From Chryseobacterium wanjuense (GTDB taxonomy: Bacteria > Bacteroidota > Bacteroidia > Flavobacteriales > Weeksellaceae): a DNA stretch of 64,000 nt. Under the pieces are notes generated by a model, which had not been told where the DNA came from, made no database searches, and saw only the letters and a program-made list of their open reading frames with translations. Both the position numbers and the translations under genes were made by a program. Location: the NCBI RefSeq assembly GCF_900111495.1, contig NZ_FOIU01000001.1, positions 372,001 to 436,000 on the forward strand. The letters are read 5' to 3'. Shown here piece by piece: positions 17,897 through 25,582 of the stretch (positions are counted from its first letter, which is position 1; every line of letters starts with the position of its first letter).

Positions 17897-19759
17897 TTAT
17901 TTCAAAACTTCAATTTCAATCGCACTGTCATCAAAAACCTTGATAAATGCCTTCGTGTAATCTTCTTTCGTTGCAAAATTCGGATTGTCTAAGAATTTCT
18001 GTGGATTGATCGCAAATAGCGGAAACCAAGTTGAAGAAATCTGTATCTGGATTTTATGTCCTTTTTTAAAAGTATGAACAACATCCTGCAATCTGAAATT
18101 CACTGCCGTTTTCTGATTCGGAACCAGAGCTTCCGCTTTTTCTCTCGAATTTCTGAATCTTGCAGGCATAATTTCACTTCTTACCATCTGATGATAGTTT
18201 CCATAAATGACACCTTCTTTTTTCTCAGCAGGTTTAAAATCTTCAGGATAAATGTCAATCAATTTTACTGCAAAATCTGCATCTGTAGAAGTGGAAGCGA
18301 TATTTAATTTCGCCATAATCTCTCCTGCAAACGTCATATCTTCGGTCAAAACATCTGTTGTAAACGTCAAAACATCAGGTCTGCCTTCTGCAAATCTTTG
18401 GTCTTCCGACATATAATTTTTAGGGGTAAAACCATTAAAATCTTTCAAGTTATCAGAACTTAAAACCGGATTGTCCGGGTCGCTGTAATATTCTGAAAAG
18501 CCCTGTCCTGCGGTGTTTTTCAATGTACCGTTGGATAAATAGAAATTCACTTTTTGTCCCTCTTTCGGAGGATAGGTTGCAAATTCCCGCCATTGTTTTG
18601 CTCCGGTGTCATACATCAAGGCTTCCGGAAGTCCGGCATCTTGTTTTGTATTCCCTTTTAAATAATGGTTAAAAAATTTCGTTTCAATATTTTTCTGGTA
18701 ATACGTTGCAATGCTGTCACCGAAATAAATCTGATTATGGAAATGTTTTCCTTGTTCCTGAGCCCAAGCTCCGTGTGAGAAAGGTCCCATCACGATGGTG
18801 TTTTTGGCTTTCGGACTTGTTTTTTCGATTGTTTTATAAATATTTAATGGCCCTGAAAGATCTTCGGCATCAAACCAGCCACCGACAGTCATTACCGCAT
18901 GGTTTACGTTTTTCAGATGAGGAAGAAGGCTTCTTTTTTGCCAATATTCATCGTAATTGGGGTGGTTCATAATTTCCGTCATAAAGAAGTTATCCTTATA
19001 ATATTTTTCATAACCGTCTTTCAATGTTCCCATGTCTCTGTAGAATTTCAAACCGTCTTCTGAAGTTGTTTTAATCATAGAATCGGTGTACCATGCTTTA
19101 TTTTCAGGTTTCGTTTTCTGAACCCCGAAAACCGGGAAAGTTCTGAAATAGCCCAGCATGAATCTTCCGTTGTGAAGAAAATCATCATTCCAGAAATCTG
19201 AAATCGGAGCTTGTGGAGAAGATGCCACCAAAGCCGGATGCTGCGCTAAGATACCTGCAGCAGTATAAAATCCGGGATATGAAGTTCCGTATTGTCCTAC
19301 TTTTCCGTTGTTGTCTTTAATGTTTTTCAGAAGCCAATCGATCGTGTCATAAGTATCTGTGCTTTCGTCCACATCTTTTTTTGTTTTACGATCAACTTGT
19401 GGAGTCATGTTGGTGAAAGTGCCCTCACTCATATACCTTCCGCGAACGTCCTGAAATACAAAAATATATTTGTCTTTCATTAGATACTGGTTCGGCCCAA
19501 GCTTGGTTCTGTACTCATTTTCACCGTAAGGAGCAATGCTGTAGCAGGTTCTCTGCATTAAAAAAGGGTACTTGTTTTTCTTGGAAATATCTTTCGGAAT
19601 GTAAGCAATCGTAAAAAGCTTTGTCCCATCACGCATCGGGATATAAAATTCTTTCTTTGTGAAATTATCCTTTACAAAAGTATCGGTTGGCTGCTGATTA
19701 TTCTGTGAATTTCCAAAAATGAAAAAGACAATGAATAAAATTGAAAAGTGAATCTTCAT
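17897..19759 (-). CDS. Exported CocE/NonD family hydrolase (S15 peptidase/acylase)
   Basis: 620 residues with a signal peptide (MKIHFSILFIVFFIFGNSQ). The alpha/beta-hydrolase core has RDGTKLFTIAYIP, the nucleophile elbow GQYGTSYPGFY (serine in GTSYPG), GGWFDAEDLSGPL carrying the acid, and MGPFSHGAW carrying the histidine; a C-terminal jelly-roll domain ends the protein (VNFRLQDVVHTFKKGHKIQIQISS). The family includes X-Pro dipeptidyl peptidases, cocaine esterase and glutaryl-7-ACA acylases. The likely role is periplasmic or secreted peptide or ester hydrolysis. Monocistronic. Confidence 0.9.
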   Translation of the reverse strand: MKIHFSILFIVFFIFGNSQNNQQPTDTFVKDNFTKKEFYIPMRDGTKLFTIAYIPKDISKKNKYPFLMQRTCYSIAPYGENEYRTKLGPNQYLMKDKYIFVFQDVRGRYMSEGTFTNMTPQVDRKTKKDVDESTDTYDTIDWLLKNIKDNNGKVGQYGTSYPGFYTAAGILAQHPALVASSPQAPISDFWNDDFLHNGRFMLGYFRTFPVFGVQKTKPENKAWYTDSMIKTTSEDGLKFYRDMGTLKDGYEKYYKDNFFMTEIMNHPNYDEYWQKRSLLPHLKNVNHAVMTVGGWFDAEDLSGPLNIYKTIEKTSPKAKNTIVMGPFSHGAWAQEQGKHFHNQIYFGDSIATYYQKNIETKFFNHYLKGNTKQDAGLPEALMYDTGAKQWREFATYPPKEGQKVNFYLSNGTLKNTAGQGFSEYYSDPDNPVLSSDNLKDFNGFTPKNYMSEDQRFAEGRPDVLTFTTDVLTEDMTFAGEIMAKLNIASTSTDADFAVKLIDIYPEDFKPAEKKEGVIYGNYHQMVRSEIMPARFRNSREKAEALVPNQKTAVNFRLQDVVHTFKKGHKIQIQISSTWFPLFAINPQKFLDNPNFATKEDYTKAFIKVFDDSAIEIEVLK

Positions 19760-19871
19760 ACATGAAATTTGCCGCTAATTTAATCATAAAAATGATTTTA
19801 ATTAAATCTGAGCTTCAAGATTAATTTTTTAAAATATAAAAATGATCAGCCATAAAGCTTCAACGTCGGGC

Positions 19872-19896
19872 TTGTCATTCTGACGAAGGAAGAATC
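19872..19896. repeat. Half unit of the gtcattctgacgaaggaagaatc repeat (family B)
   Basis: gtcattctgacgaaggaag and gaatct follow the same plan as family B but without a facing arm. It lies between the S15 hydrolase and the barrel gene. Confidence 0.45.
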
Positions 19897-19976
19897 TAAA
19901 ACATCATTTATAGCCAGGGGAGCATAAATATTTGTGATAATTCGTGAAAAAATTAGTGCTATTTGTGTTTAAAAAA

Positions 19977-22697
19977 TCACATTTTCCTACCCGCAAACTT
20001 ATTCAGCTTCATAGTCAGAGAAAACATAACGTATCTTTTCAGAATCAAGTCTTCTCGGTCTTCTACATAAGATGCGGCGATGGTTCTTTTCACACTTTGA
20101 TTTTGGTTTAAAACATCATAAACTTTCACTTTTGCCGTGAATTGTTTGTTGTAAAACGAATATCCTACACTGGTATTCCAATAGTAAAAATCTCTTTTGA
20201 AGCCGGGAGCAATGTTCGAACTTGTGTTATATTCAAAATCGTTGGCGAAGAGTAAATTGGTTTTCAGGTAATAATTTGTCAACTCAAGTCTGAAAGTCTG
20301 ATATGTATTTTTTATGCTTTCTATGCTGTAATTTTCATAATTTGAAAAAGAATAATTTACATTATAAGAAGGTTTTATGATGATTTTATCCTTTTTGTCA
20401 TAAGTGAGATTTATTCCCGGAGTGAAGGTGTAAGAATTTCCTGTAAATTGCTGTCCGTTTATGAATCCGCGATTGTATGAGTAATTTAAGCTTGTTTTTG
20501 GATTAATAATCAATCTGTTGTCTCCCCATTTGAACGTTTTACTGAAGCCGCCTCCGATATTCGCACTTTTATTCCCGCTGATGTTGGTGTAGGTTACAAA
20601 TTGTTTTCCGGACTCGTCATAATAAGAAAAATTGGTCGTGTCATTGTTGTTATAGGTAAAACCAAAATTGATATTATAATTGATGTTTTTCAGAACATTA
20701 AAATTGTTAAAATAAAAACTCGTCCTGTTGCTCCACGCATTTTTCAGGTCGGGGTTTCCTTTATAAGTGATCAAAGGATTGGACTCATCAACATACGGAA
20801 TCATTCGCTCTGATGCAGGAATCGTAAAACTTGCCGAATTGTAAATACTCAGTCTGGAATTCTGGGAAAGGCGGAATTGCAAACCAGTATTGTAATCTGG
20901 AAGCGCAAAATTTCTATCCAGCTCATAGTGCTGACCGTTGAAAATGGAATTGTATTTCAAATCGGTAAGATCGACATTCACGGAAGCCCACATATTCATC
21001 TTCTTTTTGTTGAGCTCAAAAGTGATTCCCGGTGAAAGCTGGTTGTTTTTTTCTTCTGAACTGTTTGATAATATTATATTGTAGTCTGAATATTGTCCGG
21101 TATTTTCATTAAAATCATTTACGATTCTTGAATTTCGTGCGTTTTTTGCGTTATAATTTAATCCAAAACTTATATTCGCCGAATCTGAAACGGGTTCAGA
21201 ATATTTCGCATTAAAAGAATAATTGTTGTTTTGCCTCAGGGTTTTGCTCAGCTGATCGCGGATGTCTTTTTTATCTTCATCTTCAATTCCGTTTTCGAAA
21301 AATAAGGTCTTGGATTTCACAAGATTATTGTTTTTATTTTCTGAAATTGAGGTATTTAAGCTTGCATACAACGTTCGTCCTTTCTTTTTAAATCTTCTTG
21401 AATAATGAAGATTGGGGCTGAAGGAGTTGTTTTCAGATTGAGAACTGTTAGTGGATTCGCTTGTGTTCAGAAGGTCATTATCTCTGTACGTTACCGATTT
21501 TGAAGTTCTGAAATTTGTTGATTTTGATTGTAAAAAGGAAGGCGAAAAATAAATAGTGCTTAAAGTATCCGGTTTTATTTTCACGGATGAGTTGAAATTG
21601 TACTGCTCGTTTTCGTTTTCTGCCTGGTTTTCCGAGTTGGTTTTTAATGCATAATCGGGAAGGAAAGTGGTTCTCGAAACTTTAGATGCAGTTTCAAGAT
21701 TGTTGTTGGTCCAGGTCATTCCCAATGCATCAAGTTCTACTTCATTGCTGAGTTTATCACTGTAATTGATGCCTATCGTTGTTGATTTCTGGATTCCTTT
21801 TATATTGTTTCCTCCCGTATTTCTGGAATTTTTTCCCATACTGTCAAAACCGTCATCAGAAGAGACGCCCTGTGAATTGACGTTGTTGGATGAAGCCACC
21901 AGACTTATTTTGGTTTTGTTTTTAAAATAACTCAAAAATCCGTTCCCTTCATAACGTTTGTCTGAACCATAACCCGCGGTAATTCTGGAAAGAAATCCCT
22001 GGTTTTTCTTTTCGTCGATGGTGAAATTAATTGTTGTATTTTCAGATTTCGGAGTTTTCCCGCTCAGTTCTTCTTCTTTGGTTTTTGTCGTGGTAAACTG
22101 GATATTTTTAATGATATCCGCCGGAATATTTTTCAACGCGATTTTTCCGTCTTTGTCGAAGAAAGGCTTGCCGTTAAGCATGATTTGGTCGACTACCTTT
22201 CCGTTCATTGTGATTTTTCCGTCGTTGTCGATCTCGACTCCGCTGATGTTCTTTAATAATTCTTCGATATTGCTGTCGGGGCGAACTTTAATCGCATTGG
22301 CATTGAATTCAATCGTATCTTTTTTGATTTTAATGGGAGAAACAGTAATTTTTACTTCTTCAATATCGGTAACCTGGCTTTTATCAAGCTCAATATTTTC
22401 TAGTGTAATGGATTGATCTATTTTATCAAATTTTTTAGAATAAGGAATTAATTTCTCCGCATCGATTTTTAAAATGGAAGGTTCGTTGAGTTCATTTATT
22501 TTTAATGAAAATTTTCCTTCTTTGTTGGTAGGAGTATAATTAATGACAGAAGAGTCTTTTTGTTTTAATAAATAAACAGTTGCATTTTCTACAGGTTTTT
22601 TTTCAAAGTCAGCAACTTTTCCACTGATACTGAATTTTTGTCCATTCAGAATTAGAAAGTTGAAAAAAACGAATAGCAACCATAAAATTTTCTTCAT
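19977..22697 (-). CDS. Outer-membrane beta-barrel protein with carboxypeptidase-like N-terminal domain
   Basis: 906 residues. Signal peptide (MKKILWLLFVFFNFLILNGQ), then a CarboxypepD_reg-like domain at about 23-110 (FSISGKVADFEKKPVENATVYLL), then a TonB-plug-like segment (VRPDSNIEELLKNISGVEIDNDGKI), then a barrel of alternating strands rich in N, S, Y and F to the C-terminus. This is the outer-membrane beta-barrel family (OMP_b-brl_3), related to TonB receptors. No SusD partner is adjacent, so the substrate is unknown. The C-terminus KFAGRKM lacks a terminal aromatic residue. Confidence 0.88.
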   Translation of the reverse strand: MKKILWLLFVFFNFLILNGQKFSISGKVADFEKKPVENATVYLLKQKDSSVINYTPTNKEGKFSLKINELNEPSILKIDAEKLIPYSKKFDKIDQSITLENIELDKSQVTDIEEVKITVSPIKIKKDTIEFNANAIKVRPDSNIEELLKNISGVEIDNDGKITMNGKVVDQIMLNGKPFFDKDGKIALKNIPADIIKNIQFTTTKTKEEELSGKTPKSENTTINFTIDEKKNQGFLSRITAGYGSDKRYEGNGFLSYFKNKTKISLVASSNNVNSQGVSSDDGFDSMGKNSRNTGGNNIKGIQKSTTIGINYSDKLSNEVELDALGMTWTNNNLETASKVSRTTFLPDYALKTNSENQAENENEQYNFNSSVKIKPDTLSTIYFSPSFLQSKSTNFRTSKSVTYRDNDLLNTSESTNSSQSENNSFSPNLHYSRRFKKKGRTLYASLNTSISENKNNNLVKSKTLFFENGIEDEDKKDIRDQLSKTLRQNNNYSFNAKYSEPVSDSANISFGLNYNAKNARNSRIVNDFNENTGQYSDYNIILSNSSEEKNNQLSPGITFELNKKKMNMWASVNVDLTDLKYNSIFNGQHYELDRNFALPDYNTGLQFRLSQNSRLSIYNSASFTIPASERMIPYVDESNPLITYKGNPDLKNAWSNRTSFYFNNFNVLKNINYNINFGFTYNNNDTTNFSYYDESGKQFVTYTNISGNKSANIGGGFSKTFKWGDNRLIINPKTSLNYSYNRGFINGQQFTGNSYTFTPGINLTYDKKDKIIIKPSYNVNYSFSNYENYSIESIKNTYQTFRLELTNYYLKTNLLFANDFEYNTSSNIAPGFKRDFYYWNTSVGYSFYNKQFTAKVKVYDVLNQNQSVKRTIAASYVEDREDLILKRYVMFSLTMKLNKFAGRKM

Positions 22698-22731
22698 TAA
22701 AAATGCTTTTTTTTAAACGCGCTAAAATATA

Positions 22732-22755
22732 AAAAAACATCCCTGATCGGGATGC
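22732..22755 (-). terminator. Terminator of the BON-domain operon
   Basis: acatccc/gggatgct stem with loop tgat, followed on the minus strand by T7. Confidence 0.75.
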
Positions 22756-22787
22756 TTGTATTTTAAATAATGTTAATCTTAATAAAA

Positions 22788-23207
22788 TTAAGCTTTCAAA
22801 TATCTTGAATAAGCATAACCTTCCTGTCCATCGGCAGTTTTTACTTTCCACCAGTCGTCGGAAGTTTGCTCGATAAGCGTTACAGAAGATCCTTTTGAAG
22901 CTTTACCCACAACAGCTGCCTCTGTAGAAGGCTCTTGTCTGATATTTAAGTTTGATTCATCTGTTGCCACTGTAAGAGAAGCTCCTGCAGCAAGGCCTGC
23001 CACCTGTACATCGATGTTGATGTCTGAAGCAGAATACGTAGAATCGATTGCTCCTAAAGCATTCCAAACTGCGTCTTTAGCCGCCGTATTGGAAGCTTGT
23101 CCCGAAACATAAAGGATTCCGTCTTGTTCCTGAACCTGAAGATTAGAAATTCCTGCAGATTGTGCAGCAGAAACCACGCTTGAATATTTATCTTGTAATG
23201 TACTCAT
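22788..23207 (-). CDS. BON and SH3 domain protein
   Basis: 139 residues. Residues 1-70 form a BON-like domain (QDKYSSVVSAAQSAGISNLQV, LYVSGQASNTAAKDAVWNAL), and residues 78-139 a bacterial SH3 domain (TDESNLNIRQEPSTEAAVVG ... WWKVKTADGQEGYAYSRYLKA). BON domains bind membranes or phospholipid, and SH3_3 domains often bind cell wall. No signal peptide is visible. It follows the BON lipoprotein gene by 6 bp and so forms an operon with it; a role in envelope maintenance is inferred. Confidence 0.85.
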   Translation of the reverse strand: MSTLQDKYSSVVSAAQSAGISNLQVQEQDGILYVSGQASNTAAKDAVWNALGAIDSTYSASDINIDVQVAGLAAGASLTVATDESNLNIRQEPSTEAAVVGKASKGSSVTLIEQTSDDWWKVKTADGQEGYAYSRYLKA

Positions 23208-23213
23208 TTTGAA

Positions 23214-23705
23214 TTATTTTACAGTGTAGTTATAATTTACTTTTCCAACTTTCAAAGCATCTACAGATTCTTTGATTTTTCTAGCATCAGCAGCAGAAAC
23301 ATTTCCTGTAAGCGTCAATTCGCCGTTTACCACTTCTACTTTTACAGAAGGGAAATCCTTCACGGCATCCTGTACTTTTTGTTGCACGGCAGGATCTACG
23401 GCAGATTGAGTTTCAACCGGCGCAGCAGCTGGTGCAGCAGGAGCTACAGTAGACATATCCATTACGTCTTTTACTCCATGAATAGCTTTTAATTGTTTGA
23501 TCATAGCGTCTTTAGCCTCCTGGCTTTCGAACGTCCCGCTTAGGTGAGCAACACCATCTTTTACTTCCACAGAAGCATTCGGGTTAGATGTCACTACGGT
23601 TGTAGCCTGAGTTTGAAGATTGGTATCAGAAACTTTCTTTTTACAAGAAATCGCCCCGAAAGATACAGCTACAGCCAATGCAGCCATTGCGATAGTTTTT
23701 TTCAT
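23214..23705 (-). CDS. BON-domain lipoprotein (two BON repeats)
   Basis: 163 residues. Lipoprotein signal with lipobox FGAISC (Cys21). Two BON repeats follow at about 33-85 (NPNASVEVKDGVAHLSGTF) and 103-163 (VQDAVKDFPSVKVEVVNGEL), joined by an Ala/Pro-rich linker. The plan resembles OsmY, a periplasmic stress protein. It leads a two-gene operon with the BON/SH3 protein, 6 bp apart, and is likely to act at the outer membrane under osmotic or envelope stress (inference). Confidence 0.88.
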   Translation of the reverse strand: MKKTIAMAALAVAVSFGAISCKKKVSDTNLQTQATTVVTSNPNASVEVKDGVAHLSGTFESQEAKDAMIKQLKAIHGVKDVMDMSTVAPAAPAAAPVETQSAVDPAVQQKVQDAVKDFPSVKVEVVNGELTLTGNVSAADARKIKESVDALKVGKVNYNYTVK

Positions 23706-23901
23706 AGTTGTATATTTTTAAATGTTGTTAATACAATCAAATGTAATAATAAAATTTATACCAAAAGAATAAAAATTAAATAAATGTTGCTTAATTTTTT
23801 TGCAATATTATAGGAATCAGGTTGTTAATTTTAATGTATTGTTAATTTAACATAAAATTAATTCAAACAGAAATAGAATGCTGCGTCTGTTGTAAAAATA
23901 T

Positions 23902-23909
23902 TATATTTG
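23902..23909 (+). promoter_or_regulatory. -7 element (TATATTTG) of the symporter promoter
   Basis: A perfect TAnnTTTG match 19 bp before the ATG at 23929. The -33 element is not clear. Confidence 0.5.
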
Positions 23910-23928
23910 CGATTCTTGAAACATTTAT

Positions 23929-25179
23929 ATGAAAGGACAAAATAAACTGTTTATAGCAATTGTCATTGCGCTTATCTTAGGAGTCGGAATCGGCGGATTT
24001 GTACATGTACAGTATCCGGAAAGTGCAGAACCTTTTTCTAAAAATATTAAGCTCTTGGGTACTGTTTTCATCCGTTTGGTACAGATGATCATTGCGCCGC
24101 TTGTTTTCACCACTCTGGTAGTCGGGATTGCAAAAATGAGTGACATCAAAATGATCGGAAGAGTAGGAACAAAGGCTATGTTATGGTTTATTTCTGCGTC
24201 TTTAATCTCGCTTTTTATAGGATTAATACTGGTCAACTGGCTTGAGCCGGGACACGTAACAAAACTACCGATTCAGGATGCAGCGTCTGCCGAAGACTTG
24301 CTGAAAAGCAGCAAAGGTTTTTCTATGGAAGATTTTGTAAAACACGTAATTCCTAAAAGTATTTTTGAAGCTTTTGCAACGAATGAAGTGCTGCAGATCG
24401 TGGTTTTTTCTATTATGTTCGGGGTCGCTTTGGCGAATTTAGGCGAAGAATATTCACAACCGGTGATCAAATTATTTGATATTATCGCACACGGAATTTT
24501 AAAAATGGTAGGCTATATCATGTGGTTTGCACCGTTTGGCGTATTGGGAGCTATTGCAGCTGTGGTAGCTACGAATGGTTTTGAGATTTTTAAAGTCTAT
24601 GCAATATATTTAAGGGATTTCTTCTTTGCATTGGCCATTCTTTGGCTGGTACTTTTATTGGTAGGATATTTAATTTTAGGGAACCGACTTTTCGAATTAT
24701 TGAGAAGAATCAAAGAACCTTTACTGATCGCCTTTTCAACGACAAGTTCAGAGGCAGTGTTCCCGAAATTGGTGGAAGAGCTGGAAAGATTCGGATGTAA
24801 TAACAGAGTAGTGTCTTTTATTTTGCCATTAGGATATTCTTTCAATCTGGATGGAAGTATGATGTACATGACGTTTGCATCAATTTTCATCGCTCAGATC
24901 TACGGAATTGAAATGTCAATCGGACAGCAGATTACCATGCTTTTGGTATTAATGCTTACTTCAAAAGGGATTGCCGGGGTTCCGAGAGCTTCTTTGGTAA
25001 TTATCGTGGCAACGTGTTCCATGTTCGGAATACCGCCGGAAGGAATTGCTTTAATTTTACCGATCGACCATTTCTGCGACATGGGTAGAAGTATGACGAA
25101 TGTTCTTGGAAATGCTTTGGCAACTTCAGCCGTTTCGAAATGGGAAGGGCAGTTGGAGAATCATGGCGGAAAGATGTAA
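23929..25179 (+). CDS. Dicarboxylate/amino acid:cation symporter (DAACS family)
   Basis: 416 residues, eight membrane helices. The family's substrate and cation motifs are present: the serine-rich hairpin AFSTTSSEAVFPKLVEELE, the NLDGSMMYMTFA helix (TM7) and the second hairpin SKGIAGVPRASLVII. The final helix carries PIDHFCDMGRSMTNVLGNA with the conserved aspartate and asparagine. It takes up glutamate, aspartate or C4-dicarboxylates with H+ or Na+ across the inner membrane. The exact substrate cannot be told; the GltP/DctA families share these motifs. Monocistronic. Confidence 0.94.
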   Translation: MKGQNKLFIAIVIALILGVGIGGFVHVQYPESAEPFSKNIKLLGTVFIRLVQMIIAPLVFTTLVVGIAKMSDIKMIGRVGTKAMLWFISASLISLFIGLILVNWLEPGHVTKLPIQDAASAEDLLKSSKGFSMEDFVKHVIPKSIFEAFATNEVLQIVVFSIMFGVALANLGEEYSQPVIKLFDIIAHGILKMVGYIMWFAPFGVLGAIAAVVATNGFEIFKVYAIYLRDFFFALAILWLVLLLVGYLILGNRLFELLRRIKEPLLIAFSTTSSEAVFPKLVEELERFGCNNRVVSFILPLGYSFNLDGSMMYMTFASIFIAQIYGIEMSIGQQITMLLVLMLTSKGIAGVPRASLVIIVATCSMFGIPPEGIALILPIDHFCDMGRSMTNVLGNALATSAVSKWEGQLENHGGKM

Positions 25180-25210
25180 AATTTGAATCGTCAATTTAGC
25201 TTGCGCTAGT

Positions 25211-25258
25211 GAATGGTCAATAGTGAATTTTTAATAACTTCATTATTGACCATTTATT
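25211..25258. repeat. Inverted repeat after the symporter gene
   Basis: gtgaatggtcaatagtgaat pairs with acttcattattgaccattta. It probably ends symporter transcription. Confidence 0.6.
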
Positions 25259-25398
25259 TTAAGCATGATTTCTAGTTATTAGCTATTGATTTTAATTTAT
25301 TAAGCATTGTTATCATTTGCTGAGTGAAACGCCTTTGCGAACGAAAAAATATTCTCAATCATTTAAAAAAAATCTTTGCGATCAAAATCATAACGGAG

Positions 25399-25505
25399 AT
25401 GCTTCGAGAGTCAGCATGACAACGGCAAGTTGTTCTGTATATTTCTCAAGATCAAAATAAAACAGTTAGCATTAGCGATGTCATGCTGGAGGTTCTCGAA
25501 GCATT
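25399..25505. repeat. Inverted repeat, atgcttcgaga / tctcgaagcat
   Basis: atgcttcgagagtcagcat and gacaac are mirrored by gttctcgaagcat and tgtcatgctgg about 70 bp later. It belongs with the tgtcat-type dispersed repeats and fills most of the 400-bp gap between the symporter and GH92 genes; no gene is seen in that gap. Confidence 0.65.
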
Positions 25506-25533
25506 AATTAATAAAGCATTAGTCAATAAAAAC

Positions 25534-25564
25534 AAAACCCTTCGAAATTTCCGAAGGGTTTTTA
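25534..25564 (-). terminator. Terminator of the GH92 gene
   Basis: aaacccttcg/cgaagggttt stem; T-rich on the minus strand after the stem. Confidence 0.8.
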
Positions 25565-25582
25565 TATTCAATTAAAATAAAA